In this document: positions 56,756 to 64,000 of the stretch, piece after piece
Numbering within the stretch: the first letter of the stretch is position 1
Layout of the letters: every line of letters starts with the position of its first letter
Assembly: GCF_008039875.1 (NCBI RefSeq)
Contig: NZ_VRUU01000012.1
Span: forward strand, 16,596-80,595
From: Methylobacterium sp. WL119
Lineage (GTDB): Bacteria; Pseudomonadota; Alphaproteobacteria; Rhizobiales; Beijerinckiaceae
DNA length: 64,000 bases
Direction: 5' to 3'
Made by a program: the position numbers and the translations under genes
Notes under the pieces: generated by a model
What the model was told of the DNA's origin: nothing
The model's input: the letters and a program-made list of their open reading frames with translations, nothing else
The model's database searches: none

Positions 56756-57507
56756 GGCGCCGGGTCCCCGGCATAGGCTTCGCGCCGGGCCACGACCTCG
56801 CCGGCTGCGGCGCGCCGCTCCAGGGCCGAAAAGGTCGCGGCGTCCACCGGCGCGAAGCGGATGCGGTCGCCGGCGGCGACCGGGAAGGTCTCGTCGCGCT
56901 CGGGCGCGTAGAGCCGGGCCGGGGTCCGCGCGATGACGTACCAGCCGGTCGGCATCGGCACGGTGCCGATTGCGGCGAGCCCTCCGCCGACGAGGAGCGC
57001 GTTGGCCGGATGCGGCGGGCGGGGCTTTGCCCGGCGCGGCACCGCCAGTTCCCTCGGCAGGCCGCCGAGATAGGCGAAGCCCGGCGCGAACCCGTACATG
57101 TAGACCCGGTAGGTCGCCCCCGCATGCAGGCCTGCCACCCGCGCCGCGGAAAGGCCGGTGCGCTCGGCGATGGCGGCGACGTCCTCGCCGCAGGGCTCGC
57201 CCGCGCTGGTCTCGGCATAGCAGCAGGGCAGCGTCCAGAGCGTCGGCGCGGCCCGGCCCGCACCGGCAGCGTCCGCGAGCGCGACGACCCGCGCGGCAAG
57301 CGCCGCGCGATCGAGCACGAGCGGATCGTAGTGCATCATCAGCGAGCGGTAGGTCGGCACGGTCTCGTGGAGGCCGGCGGGCGGGTCGGCGCGCAGGGCG
57401 TCGTCGAGCGCCAGCACCCGGTCGTTGATCGCCGGATCGACCGCGCTGCCGAACTCGGCGACGAGCGCCGCCTCCCCGGCATCGAGCAGGCGCGGAGGCG
57501 GTCCCAC
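56752..57507 (-). CDS. pxpB: 5-oxoprolinase subunit B (KipI family)
   Basis: This 251-aa protein has the allophanate hydrolase subunit 1-like domain: GLHETVPTYRSLMMHYDPLV, YMYGFAPGFAYLGGLPRELA and PTGWYVIARTPARLY. It lies 4 bases after pxpA and overlaps pxpC. It works as a complex with PxpC. Confidence 0.94.
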   Translation of the reverse strand: MGPPPRLLDAGEAALVAEFGSAVDPAINDRVLALDDALRADPPAGLHETVPTYRSLMMHYDPLVLDRAALAARVVALADAAGAGRAAPTLWTLPCCYAETSAGEPCGEDVAAIAERTGLSAARVAGLHAGATYRVYMYGFAPGFAYLGGLPRELAVPRRAKPRPPHPANALLVGGGLAAIGTVPMPTGWYVIARTPARLYAPERDETFPVAAGDRIRFAPVDAATFSALERRAAAGEVVARREAYAGDPAP

Positions 57508-57511
57508 CTCT

Positions 57512-58273
57512 TCAGGCCCGGAACGGGGCGAGGCGGATGCCGGCGCCCTCGAGCCGGTCGCGCACCGCCCGGGCGGTGGCGACCGCGTGCGCGGAATCGC
57601 CGTGGACGCAGACCGAGCGGATTGGCGTCGGCAGGCGGGTGCCCTGCGCGGTGACGATCGCGCCGGCCTCTACCATGGCGAGGACGCGGCCGGCGGCCTC
57701 CTCCGCGCCGTCGATCATCGCCCCGGGCCGGCCGCGGGCGATCAGCTGGCCGTCCTCGGCGTAGCCCCGGTCGGCGAAGATCTCCTGGTGGACCTCGAGG
57801 CCCGCCGCCTCGCCGGCCGGCACCTGCGCCGTCAGCGCGATGGCCAGCAGCGCCAGGTCGCGGTCGACCGCGCGCACGGCCCGGGCGATCGCGTCGGCGA
57901 CGTCGCGCTCGGCGGCTGCGAGGTTGGCGAGCGCCCCGTGCGCCTTCACGTAGGCGATGCGATGACCTGCGTAAGCGGCGAGCGCCTGGGCGGCGCCGAT
58001 CTGATAGGCGACGAGGCGCTCGATCTCGGGCGCGGTGAAGGGCATCCGCCGCCGCCCGAACCCCCAGAGGTCGGGAAAGCCCGGATGGGCACCCACGGCG
58101 ACGCCGTTCGCCTTCGCCCGCGCGAAGGTCTCGGCCATGATCTCCGGGTCGCCCGCATGCATCCCGCAGGCGACGTTGGCCGAGGTGACGATGGCGAGCA
58201 TCGCCGCGTCGTCGCCGCAGGCATAGGCGCCGAAGCCCTCGCCGAGATCGGAGTTCAGGTCGACGCTCGCCAT
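57512..58273 (-). CDS. pxpA: 5-oxoprolinase subunit A (LamB/YcsF family)
   Basis: This 253-aa protein starts VDLNSDLGEGFGAYACGDDA, the family hallmark, with VACGMHAGDPEIMAETFARA, AVGAHPGFPDLWGFGRRRM and the C-terminal SVCVHGDSAHAVATA. It is the first gene of pxpABC. The unit may share control with the downstream molybdenum hydroxylase genes, which follow pxpC by 42 bases. Confidence 0.95.
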   Translation of the reverse strand: MASVDLNSDLGEGFGAYACGDDAAMLAIVTSANVACGMHAGDPEIMAETFARAKANGVAVGAHPGFPDLWGFGRRRMPFTAPEIERLVAYQIGAAQALAAYAGHRIAYVKAHGALANLAAAERDVADAIARAVRAVDRDLALLAIALTAQVPAGEAAGLEVHQEIFADRGYAEDGQLIARGRPGAMIDGAEEAAGRVLAMVEAGAIVTAQGTRLPTPIRSVCVHGDSAHAVATARAVRDRLEGAGIRLAPFRA

Positions 58274-58490
58274 CCGGTCGCGGATCCCGTGGAGTTCGCG
58301 GAGCCGACTATAGCGCGCCCGGAAACGGATTCCGAAGCAGGCCCCGGCCGATCCGGTTCAAGATCCGTTCCATCGGCGCGAGCGAGCGGTCACGACGAGA
58401 CGGCACCGGCCGAACGCGTCCGCGTCCTGCCGATGCCGTGCGTGGGTCGATCGGGATCGCCGGGGGCGAGGCCCCGGCGCGCGTGTCGGA

Positions 58491-60041
58491 TCAGCCGTCG
58501 TTCTTGGTCAGCGAGATCGCGACGAAGCGGGTCACGCCCTTGCTGCTCTTCACCCGCATCAGCACCGCCTTGCGCCCGCTGGATTCGGCCATGCGGATCT
58601 GCTCGGCGACCTCGGAGGGGCGGGTCACGCTCTTGCCGGCCACGTCGAGGATGACGTCGCCCTGCTCGATGCCCTTGGCGGCGGCCGGGCCGTCCGGATC
58701 GACCTGGACCACCGCGACGCCGCTGTCGGACAGGCCGACCTCCGCCGCCGGCGCCAGGCTCAGCCCGAGCCGCGGCTGGCCGCCGGCCATGCCGGTGTCC
58801 GAGGAGGCCACCTTCGACCCGTCGGTCGGGAGCGCGCCCAGCGTGATCGTCGCGTTGTCGGACTTGCCGCCGCGGAGATAGGCGATCTCAACCTTGGCGC
58901 CGGGCTTCAGCCCCGCGATCTTGCGGGACAGCTCCTTGGCGTCGTTGATCGGGTTGCCGTTGACCGACTCGATCACGTCGCCGGACTTGAGGCCGGCCTT
59001 GGCCGCCGGCGTGCCGTCCTCGGCGTGATCGATCAGGGCGCCCTTCGGCTTGGCCATGCCGAGCCCCTCGGCGATGTCCTGCGTCACCGGCTGGACCTGC
59101 ACGCCGAGATAGCCGCGGGCGACCTTGCCGTCGGTCTTGAGCTGATCGACCACCGCCTGCACGGTCTCGGCGGGGATGGCGAAGGCGAGGCCGACGCTGC
59201 CGCCCGACGGCGAGGCGATGGCGGTGTTCACGCCCACGACCTCGCCGTTGACGTTGAAGGTCGGGCCGCCGGAATTGCCCTTGTTGATCGGCGCGTCGAT
59301 CTGCAGGAAGTCGTCGTACGGGCCGGCGCCGATGTCGCGGCCGCGGGCCGAGACGATGCCGGCGGTCACCGTGCCGCCGAGGCCGAACGGGTTGCCGATC
59401 GCCACCACCCAGTCGCCGACCCGCGGGGCCGCCTTGCCGAATTGGACGTAGGGGTAGCTGCCGGAATCCTTGATCTTCAGGAGCGCGATGTCGGTCTTGG
59501 AATCCTTGCCGATCACCTTGGCGTCCAGCGTCCGGCCGTCGTCGAGCGTCACCTGCACGGTCTTGGCGTGGTCGACGACGTGGTTGTTGGTCACGACGTA
59601 GCCGTCGGCGGAGATGATGAAGCCGGAGCCGACGGCGCCGCGCGGGCCCTGGTGCTGCGGCTGCATGCCGGGCGGTCCACCGTTCGGGCCGTTCTGGCCG
59701 AAGCGCTTGAAGAACTCGCGCAGCTGCGGCGGCACGTTCTGCAGGTTCTGGCCCTGCTGGCCGCTCGGGCCGTCCTCGTCGTCGCTGGAAGCGGAGTCGT
59801 CGAGCTTCACCTTCACCGAGACGACGCCCGGCTTCACCTTGTCGACGATGTTGGCGAACGAGCCCGGCGGGTGCTCCGGCGCGGCGATCGGGGATTGCGG
59901 CAGCGCCTGGGCGAGGGCCGGCGTGGCGGCCGGCAGATAGCCGCTGCCGAGGGCGCCGCCCGCGATGAGAGCGGCGGCGGCGACCGAGGCCAGGGCCCGG
60001 CGGCTGGTGCGGGCGGTGGTGCGGGTCTGCGGAACGGACAT
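58491..60041 (-). CDS. degP: Do-family periplasmic serine protease (DegP/HtrA)
   Basis: In this 516-aa protein a signal peptide (about residues 1-43, ending in TPALAQ) leads to a trypsin-like domain. The His is in VVTNNHVVDHA, the Asp in DSKTDIALLKI and the Ser in NKGNSGGPTFNV. Two PDZ domains follow (GYLGVQVQPVTQD and LGLSLAPAAEVG regions). It degrades or refolds misfolded envelope proteins. The ATG at 60041 has GGAG upstream. Confidence 0.95.
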   Translation of the reverse strand: MSVPQTRTTARTSRRALASVAAAALIAGGALGSGYLPAATPALAQALPQSPIAAPEHPPGSFANIVDKVKPGVVSVKVKLDDSASSDDEDGPSGQQGQNLQNVPPQLREFFKRFGQNGPNGGPPGMQPQHQGPRGAVGSGFIISADGYVVTNNHVVDHAKTVQVTLDDGRTLDAKVIGKDSKTDIALLKIKDSGSYPYVQFGKAAPRVGDWVVAIGNPFGLGGTVTAGIVSARGRDIGAGPYDDFLQIDAPINKGNSGGPTFNVNGEVVGVNTAIASPSGGSVGLAFAIPAETVQAVVDQLKTDGKVARGYLGVQVQPVTQDIAEGLGMAKPKGALIDHAEDGTPAAKAGLKSGDVIESVNGNPINDAKELSRKIAGLKPGAKVEIAYLRGGKSDNATITLGALPTDGSKVASSDTGMAGGQPRLGLSLAPAAEVGLSDSGVAVVQVDPDGPAAAKGIEQGDVILDVAGKSVTRPSEVAEQIRMAESSGRKAVLMRVKSSKGVTRFVAISLTKNDG

Positions 60042-60203
60042 GCGACAAGTCTCCGGGGACATCTTCGGCGCCGCCGGCTCGGCGGGCGATGACCCTGTCC
60101 TAAGGCCCGGCGCCTCACCCGCCCGTGACGGGCGCATTACCGTTTCGACAGGTTGGCCGGACGCCGCCGGGCCGACGACGGCGCGCGCAGCGTGGCGCGA
60201 GCG

Positions 60204-60899
60204 TCACGGGACCGCCGTCGCGCCGGAGCGCCATTCGAGATCGAGGATGAGCCCGCGCGGCAGCGTCGCGAGCACCGGCGCGACGGGCAGGCCGGCCGCG
60301 TTGACGAGGCCGGCGGTCCAGTGGTTGCACACGTTGGTCCAGGAGAACCGGCCTGCGCCCCGGTAGAACAGGCTCGGCCCGTAGAGGCCGGGGCCGACGT
60401 CGACCGGATGGCCGCCGGCGAGCGCGAAGCCGGTTTCCAGCCGCGCGAGGAGCTTTTCCAGCCCGGCGGCCGAGACCGGGATCGCCAGGATGTCGGCGTG
60501 CGGAAAGCTCGCGCGTGGGTTCGCGTCGAGGCCGACCACCTGGATCACGCCGTCGCTGCCGCCGGGCGTGAACAGGGCGCCGAGCGCCAGCCGCCAGTCG
60601 AACTCCGCCAGCGTCGGCGTCGCCGCGTAGAACCGGGCCTCGCCCCAGCCGAACTCGAGCGTCGGGTAGGCGCGGAACCGCACGGCGATGTCGCGGAGCG
60701 CCGGCCCCGCCCCCGGCCCCGTCAGCGCCGCGACCGGAAGCGCGATCCCGCTGTGCCAGCCGTGGCTGACCACGTGGATCACCTGCGGCGCCGCCTCCGC
60801 GGGCGGATAGAGGGCCGGGTCGCCCGGCCGCGCCGTGAGGATCACGGCAAGGACGAGCGCTCCGACGATGCCGGCCAGCGCCTTCGCCAGCCGGCGCAA
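60204..60899 (-). CDS. DUF2459 (TIGR02117) exported/membrane-anchored protein
   Basis: This 231-aa protein has an N-terminal hydrophobic helix (LAGIVGALVLAVILTA) followed by the DUF2459 domain: VIHVVSHGWHSGIALP, LEFGWGEARFYAATP and SWTNVCNHWTAGLVNAAGL. The His/Cys residues suggest a hydrolase-like fold, but its role is unknown. It starts 3 bases after valS ends, so it is co-transcribed. Confidence 0.9.
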   Translation of the reverse strand: MRRLAKALAGIVGALVLAVILTARPGDPALYPPAEAAPQVIHVVSHGWHSGIALPVAALTGPGAGPALRDIAVRFRAYPTLEFGWGEARFYAATPTLAEFDWRLALGALFTPGGSDGVIQVVGLDANPRASFPHADILAIPVSAAGLEKLLARLETGFALAGGHPVDVGPGLYGPSLFYRGAGRFSWTNVCNHWTAGLVNAAGLPVAPVLATLPRGLILDLEWRSGATAVP

Positions 60900-60902
60900 G
60901 GC

Positions 60903-63644
60903 TCAGGACGCCGGGTCGCTCAACCGCGCCAGCGCCTCCTGAAGCTTGGCCAGCCGCTCGGCCTCGGCCTCGCGCCGCTCGCGGCTCTCCTCGATCACCT
61001 CCTCGGGGGCGCGCGCCACGAAGTCGGCGTTCCCGAGCTTGCCGTCGAGCTTCCTGATCTCGCCCTCGGCCTTGGCGGCCTCCTTCTTCAGGCGCGCCAC
61101 CTCGGCGCCGAGGTCGACGATGCCCTCCAGCGGCAGGGCCGCGACGCTGCCGCGGACCAGCAGTTGCACCGCGTTCTTCGGCGCGGCGTCGGCGAACCCG
61201 ATCTCGGAGAGGCGGGCGAGGCGCACCAGCGTGTCGTGCCAGGCGCCGATCCGCGCCCGCACCGCCGCATCGGCCCCGACGATCACCAGCGGAACCTGCG
61301 CGCCGGCCGGAACCCCGGTCTCGGAGCGGGCCGAGCGCACCTCGGAGACGAGGTCGACCACGAAGCCGATCTCGGTCTCGGCCTCGGCATCCGCCAGCCC
61401 CGACAGGTCGGGCCAGGGCTGGAGCGTGAGCAGGCCGCGATCGGGCAGCGCCGCGCCCTTGATCGCCCACAGCTCCTCGGTGAGGAACGGCATGAACGGA
61501 TGCAGCAGCTTCGCGATCTGGTCGATCAGGAAGGCGATGGTCGCTTGCGTCTCGCCCTTCAGCGCCGGGTCGACGCCCTCGCCCTGGAGCACGGGCTTGG
61601 CCAGCTCGATCGTCCAGTCGCAGAAGATGTTCCAGACGAAGCGGTAGGCGGCGGCCGCCGCGTCGTTGAAGCGGTAGGCCTCCAGAGCGGCGGTGACCTC
61701 GGCGACGGCACGCGCGGCCTCCCCGAGCGCCCAGCGGTTCAGCGGCTCCCGCACCGCCTTCGGATCGAAGGCGGGATCGAGGGCGCAGCCGTTCATCTCG
61801 GCGAAGCGCGCGGCGTTCCAGAGCTTCGTCGCGAAGTTGCGGTACCCTTCCACGCGGGCCGGGCTGAGCTTGATGTCGCGCCCCTGCGCGGCGAGCGCCG
61901 TCAGGGTGAAGCGCAGCGCGTCGGCGCCGTACTGGTCGATCAGCCCGAGCGGGTCGACGACGTTGCCCTTCGACTTCGACATCTTGGCGCCGGAGGCGTC
62001 GCGCACCAGCGTGTGCAGGTAGACCGTGTCGAACGGGACCTCGTCGGTGACGTGCAGGCCGAGCATCATCATGCGGGCGACCCAGAAGAACAGGATGTCC
62101 TTGCCGGTCACCAGCGTGTTGGTCGGGTAGTAGCGCGCGAGCTCGGCGGTCTTCTCCGGCCAGCCCAGCGTCGAGAACGGCCACAGGGCGGAGGAGAACC
62201 AGGTGTCGAGGACGTCCTCGTCGCGGCGCAACGCGACCGGCGAGCCCTGCTTGGCCGCGGCCTGCGCCTCGGCTTCCGCCTCGCTGCCGGCGACGTAGAT
62301 GCCACCCTCCGCGTCGTACCAGACCGGGATCTGGTGACCCCACCAGAGCTGGCGCGAGATGCACCACGGCTCGATGTTCTCGAGCCACTGGAAGAAGGTC
62401 TTCTCGGAATTCTCCGGCACGAAGCGCGTGCGCCCGTCGCGCACCGCCTGAAGCGCGCGCTCGGCCAGCGGCTTCACGTTCACGTACCACTGGTCGGTCA
62501 GGTAGGGCTCGATCACCACGCCCGAGCGGTCGCCGTGCGGGACGGCGTGGGTGTTGGCTTCGATCTCGCGCAGGCGTCCCGCCGCCTCCATCAGCGCGAC
62601 GACGGCCTTGCGGGCCGCGAACCGGTCGAGGCCGTGGAGGGCCAGCGCCTCCGCATCCGGGTTCGCGTCGGCCAGGAAGTCGGCGTTGCCGTCGAGTGCG
62701 ATCCGCGCCTCGCTGTCCAGGATGTTGATCGGCCGGCAGCCGTGGCGACGGCCGACCTCGAAGTCGTTGAAGTCGTGCGCGGGCGTGATCTTGACCGCGC
62801 CGGTGCCCTTCTCGGGATCGGAATAGTCGTCGGCGACGATCGGGATCAGGCGCCCGACCAGCGGCAGGCGCACGTGCTTGCCGACGAGCGCGGCGTAGCG
62901 CTCGTCCTCGGGGTGGACGGCGACGGCGGTGTCGCCGAGCATGGTCTCGGGGCGCGTCGTGGCGACCGTGATGATGTCGCCCGTCTCGATGCCGGCCGCG
63001 TCCACCACCGGATAGTCGAAGTGCCAGAGGTGGCCCTTCACCTCGACCTGCTGGACCTCGAGGTCCGAGATCGCGGTCTGGAACTTCGGGTCCCAGTTCA
63101 CGAGGCGCTTGTCGCGGTAGATCAGCCCCTGCGCGTGCAGGTCGACGAACACCTTCGTGACCGCGCGGACCATCTGCTCGTCGGGCGCGCCGCGCTCGCC
63201 CATGGTGAAGCGCTCGCGCGACCAGTCGCAGGAGGCGCCGAGCCGCTTCAGCTGCGAGACGATCGCGCCGCCCGATTCCGCCTTCCAGGCCCACACCTTG
63301 TCGAGGAAGGCCGCGCGGCCGATCTCGCGGCGGCCCGGCTCCTGCGCCTCCATCATGCGGCGCTCGACCACCATCTGCGTGGCGATGCCGGCATGGTCCA
63401 TGCCCGGCTGCCACAGCACGTCGCGGCCGCGCATCCGCTCGAAGCGGGCGAGGATGTCCTGCAGCGTGTTGTTGAGGGCGTGGCCGATATGCAGCGAGCC
63501 CGTCACGTTGGGCGGCGGGATGACGATGCAGTACGGCTCGGCACCGGCCCGGTCGGGCCGCCCGGCGCGGAACGCGTCGGCGCTCGTCCACGCGGCGCTG
63601 GCGCGCGCCTCGGCGCCGGCCGGGTCGAAGGTCTTGTCCATCAT
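60903..63644 (-). CDS. valS: Valyl-tRNA synthetase
   Basis: This 913-aa class I synthetase has HIGH as [18 protein letters not shown] near residues 47-64, KMSKS as [19 protein letters not shown] near residue 555, the editing domain with [19 protein letters not shown] near residue 220, and a C-terminal coiled coil ([20 protein letters not shown]). The start is one of two adjacent ATGs (63644, 63641). Confidence 0.98.
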   Translation of the reverse strand: MMDKTFDPAGAEARASAAWTSADAFRAGRPDRAGAEPYCIVIPPPNVTGSLHIGHALNNTLQDILARFERMRGRDVLWQPGMDHAGIATQMVVERRMMEAQEPGRREIGRAAFLDKVWAWKAESGGAIVSQLKRLGASCDWSRERFTMGERGAPDEQMVRAVTKVFVDLHAQGLIYRDKRLVNWDPKFQTAISDLEVQQVEVKGHLWHFDYPVVDAAGIETGDIITVATTRPETMLGDTAVAVHPEDERYAALVGKHVRLPLVGRLIPIVADDYSDPEKGTGAVKITPAHDFNDFEVGRRHGCRPINILDSEARIALDGNADFLADANPDAEALALHGLDRFAARKAVVALMEAAGRLREIEANTHAVPHGDRSGVVIEPYLTDQWYVNVKPLAERALQAVRDGRTRFVPENSEKTFFQWLENIEPWCISRQLWWGHQIPVWYDAEGGIYVAGSEAEAEAQAAAKQGSPVALRRDEDVLDTWFSSALWPFSTLGWPEKTAELARYYPTNTLVTGKDILFFWVARMMMLGLHVTDEVPFDTVYLHTLVRDASGAKMSKSKGNVVDPLGLIDQYGADALRFTLTALAAQGRDIKLSPARVEGYRNFATKLWNAARFAEMNGCALDPAFDPKAVREPLNRWALGEAARAVAEVTAALEAYRFNDAAAAAYRFVWNIFCDWTIELAKPVLQGEGVDPALKGETQATIAFLIDQIAKLLHPFMPFLTEELWAIKGAALPDRGLLTLQPWPDLSGLADAEAETEIGFVVDLVSEVRSARSETGVPAGAQVPLVIVGADAAVRARIGAWHDTLVRLARLSEIGFADAAPKNAVQLLVRGSVAALPLEGIVDLGAEVARLKKEAAKAEGEIRKLDGKLGNADFVARAPEEVIEESRERREAEAERLAKLQEALARLSDPAS

Positions 63645-63737
63645 GGGCGGGCGATCGCGGGTCCGTCTCGAGAATTTCGAGCCCGCTTTCAACCCGTCAC
63701 GGGCCTCCCGTCAACACGGGCGGCGACACGCGCGACC

Positions 63738-64000
63738 TCAGCGGCCGCGGGCGACCCGCTCGATCTCGACGCGCACCAGCCGCTCGACCATCACCGGCAG
63801 GTTGTCGTCGAGCCAGGCCTTGAGCATCGGCTTCAGCATGTCCTGGACGAGGTCTTCCAGGCTGCGCGCGTTCTGGCTCGACACCGTGTTGGCGAGCAGG
63901 TTGAAGGCCTGGTTGACGCTGGCGCCGGCCGCGGACGAGATCAGCCCGGGCTCCGGCGCGGGGTCGGGCCTGCGCGCCGGAGCCCGGGCTGATCTCGTCC
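63738..64000 (-). CDS. popZ: PopZ/DUF2497 cell-pole protein, C-terminal part (5' truncated by window edge)
   Basis: The frame ends at 63738 and reads GLISSAAGASVNQAFNLLAN, SLEDLVQDMLKPMLKAWLDD and NLPVMVERLVRVEIERVARG. This is the conserved C-terminal helical region of DUF2497/PopZ, which self-assembles at the cell pole and holds centromere complexes. PopZ next to valS is the usual alphaproteobacterial order. The first visible residues lie in an inverted repeat, so their correctness is uncertain. Confidence 0.85.
   Translation of the reverse strand, partial: TRSARAPARRPDPAPEPGLISSAAGASVNQAFNLLANTVSSQNARSLEDLVQDMLKPMLKAWLDDNLPVMVERLVRVEIERVARGR
63933..64000. repeat. Perfect 28-bp inverted repeat at the window end
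   Basis: Positions 63933-63960 are the exact reverse complement of 63973-64000, with a 12-base spacer. It lies inside the popZ frame and may continue past the window. Confidence 0.9.

Noticed and set aside
60153..63992. A plus-strand open frame of 1,279 codons
   Set aside because: It is antisense to valS, DUF2459 and popZ. It is rich in Arg, Gly, Ala and His with no domain, as expected from GC-rich third positions read on the other strand.

Overview
The window is 64 kb of high-GC DNA with strong G/C preference at third codon positions. Gene content and order point to an alphaproteobacterium of the Hyphomicrobiales. The evidence is the run argS, SPOR protein, nagZ, tatABC; valS next to a popZ/DUF2497 gene; lipid A very-long-chain acyl genes; and dispersed GC-rich palindromes. 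Methylobacterium or a close relative is my best guess. It is an inference from familiarity, not a measurement.

Positions 1-13,514 are accessory metal-resistance DNA. They hold the C-terminus of one RND pump, a LysR/SDR/cupin group, a single-domain response regulator, and a long minus-strand operon: arsR, arsC, arsB, an MFS transporter, a Met/Cys-rich exported protein, a FixH-like protein, cusB, cusA and a truncated response regulator. arsH diverges from arsR across an ArsR-type operator.

Positions 13,574-27,281 are a phage-like, partly decayed island. They contain a DUF4376 tail-fibre-type remnant, a 412-aa protein with an N-terminal winged-helix-like region and C-terminal motifs resembling a family A/T7-like polymerase palm, XRE regulators, a Bro-N antirepressor with a C-terminal frameshift, a metallophosphoesterase, a Lon-like AAA+ ATPase without a protease domain, and a tightly packed plus-strand chain of small unknown genes. 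At least three genes carry in-frame stops (TAG, TGA, TAA) and at least two carry frameshifts. The island abuts the 3' end of tRNA-Gly(GCC) at 27,615-27,689. No integrase is visible.

Positions 27,808-45,333 look like chromosomal backbone: a NUDIX hydrolase, an FAH-family hydrolase, a D-2-hydroxyglutarate/lactate-type FAD dehydrogenase, DUF2218, an M29 aminopeptidase, a KAS/SDR/SH3/Zn-dehydrogenase/LpxXL-like group (probable very-long-chain lipid A acylation), DUF1223, tatABC, nagZ, a SPOR protein, argS and a thioesterase.

Positions 45,561-58,273 are a nitrogen-scavenging supercluster: rutABCD (uracil ring opening), adenine deaminase, a dihydropyrimidinase/hydantoinase, a two-gene molybdenum hydroxylase, and pxpABC (5-oxoprolinase). 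Together they could release ammonia from pyrimidines, purines or other N-heterocycles, and pyroglutamate. Positions 58,491-64,000 hold a DegP-type protease, DUF2459, valS and the end of popZ, which carries a perfect 28-bp inverted repeat at the window edge.
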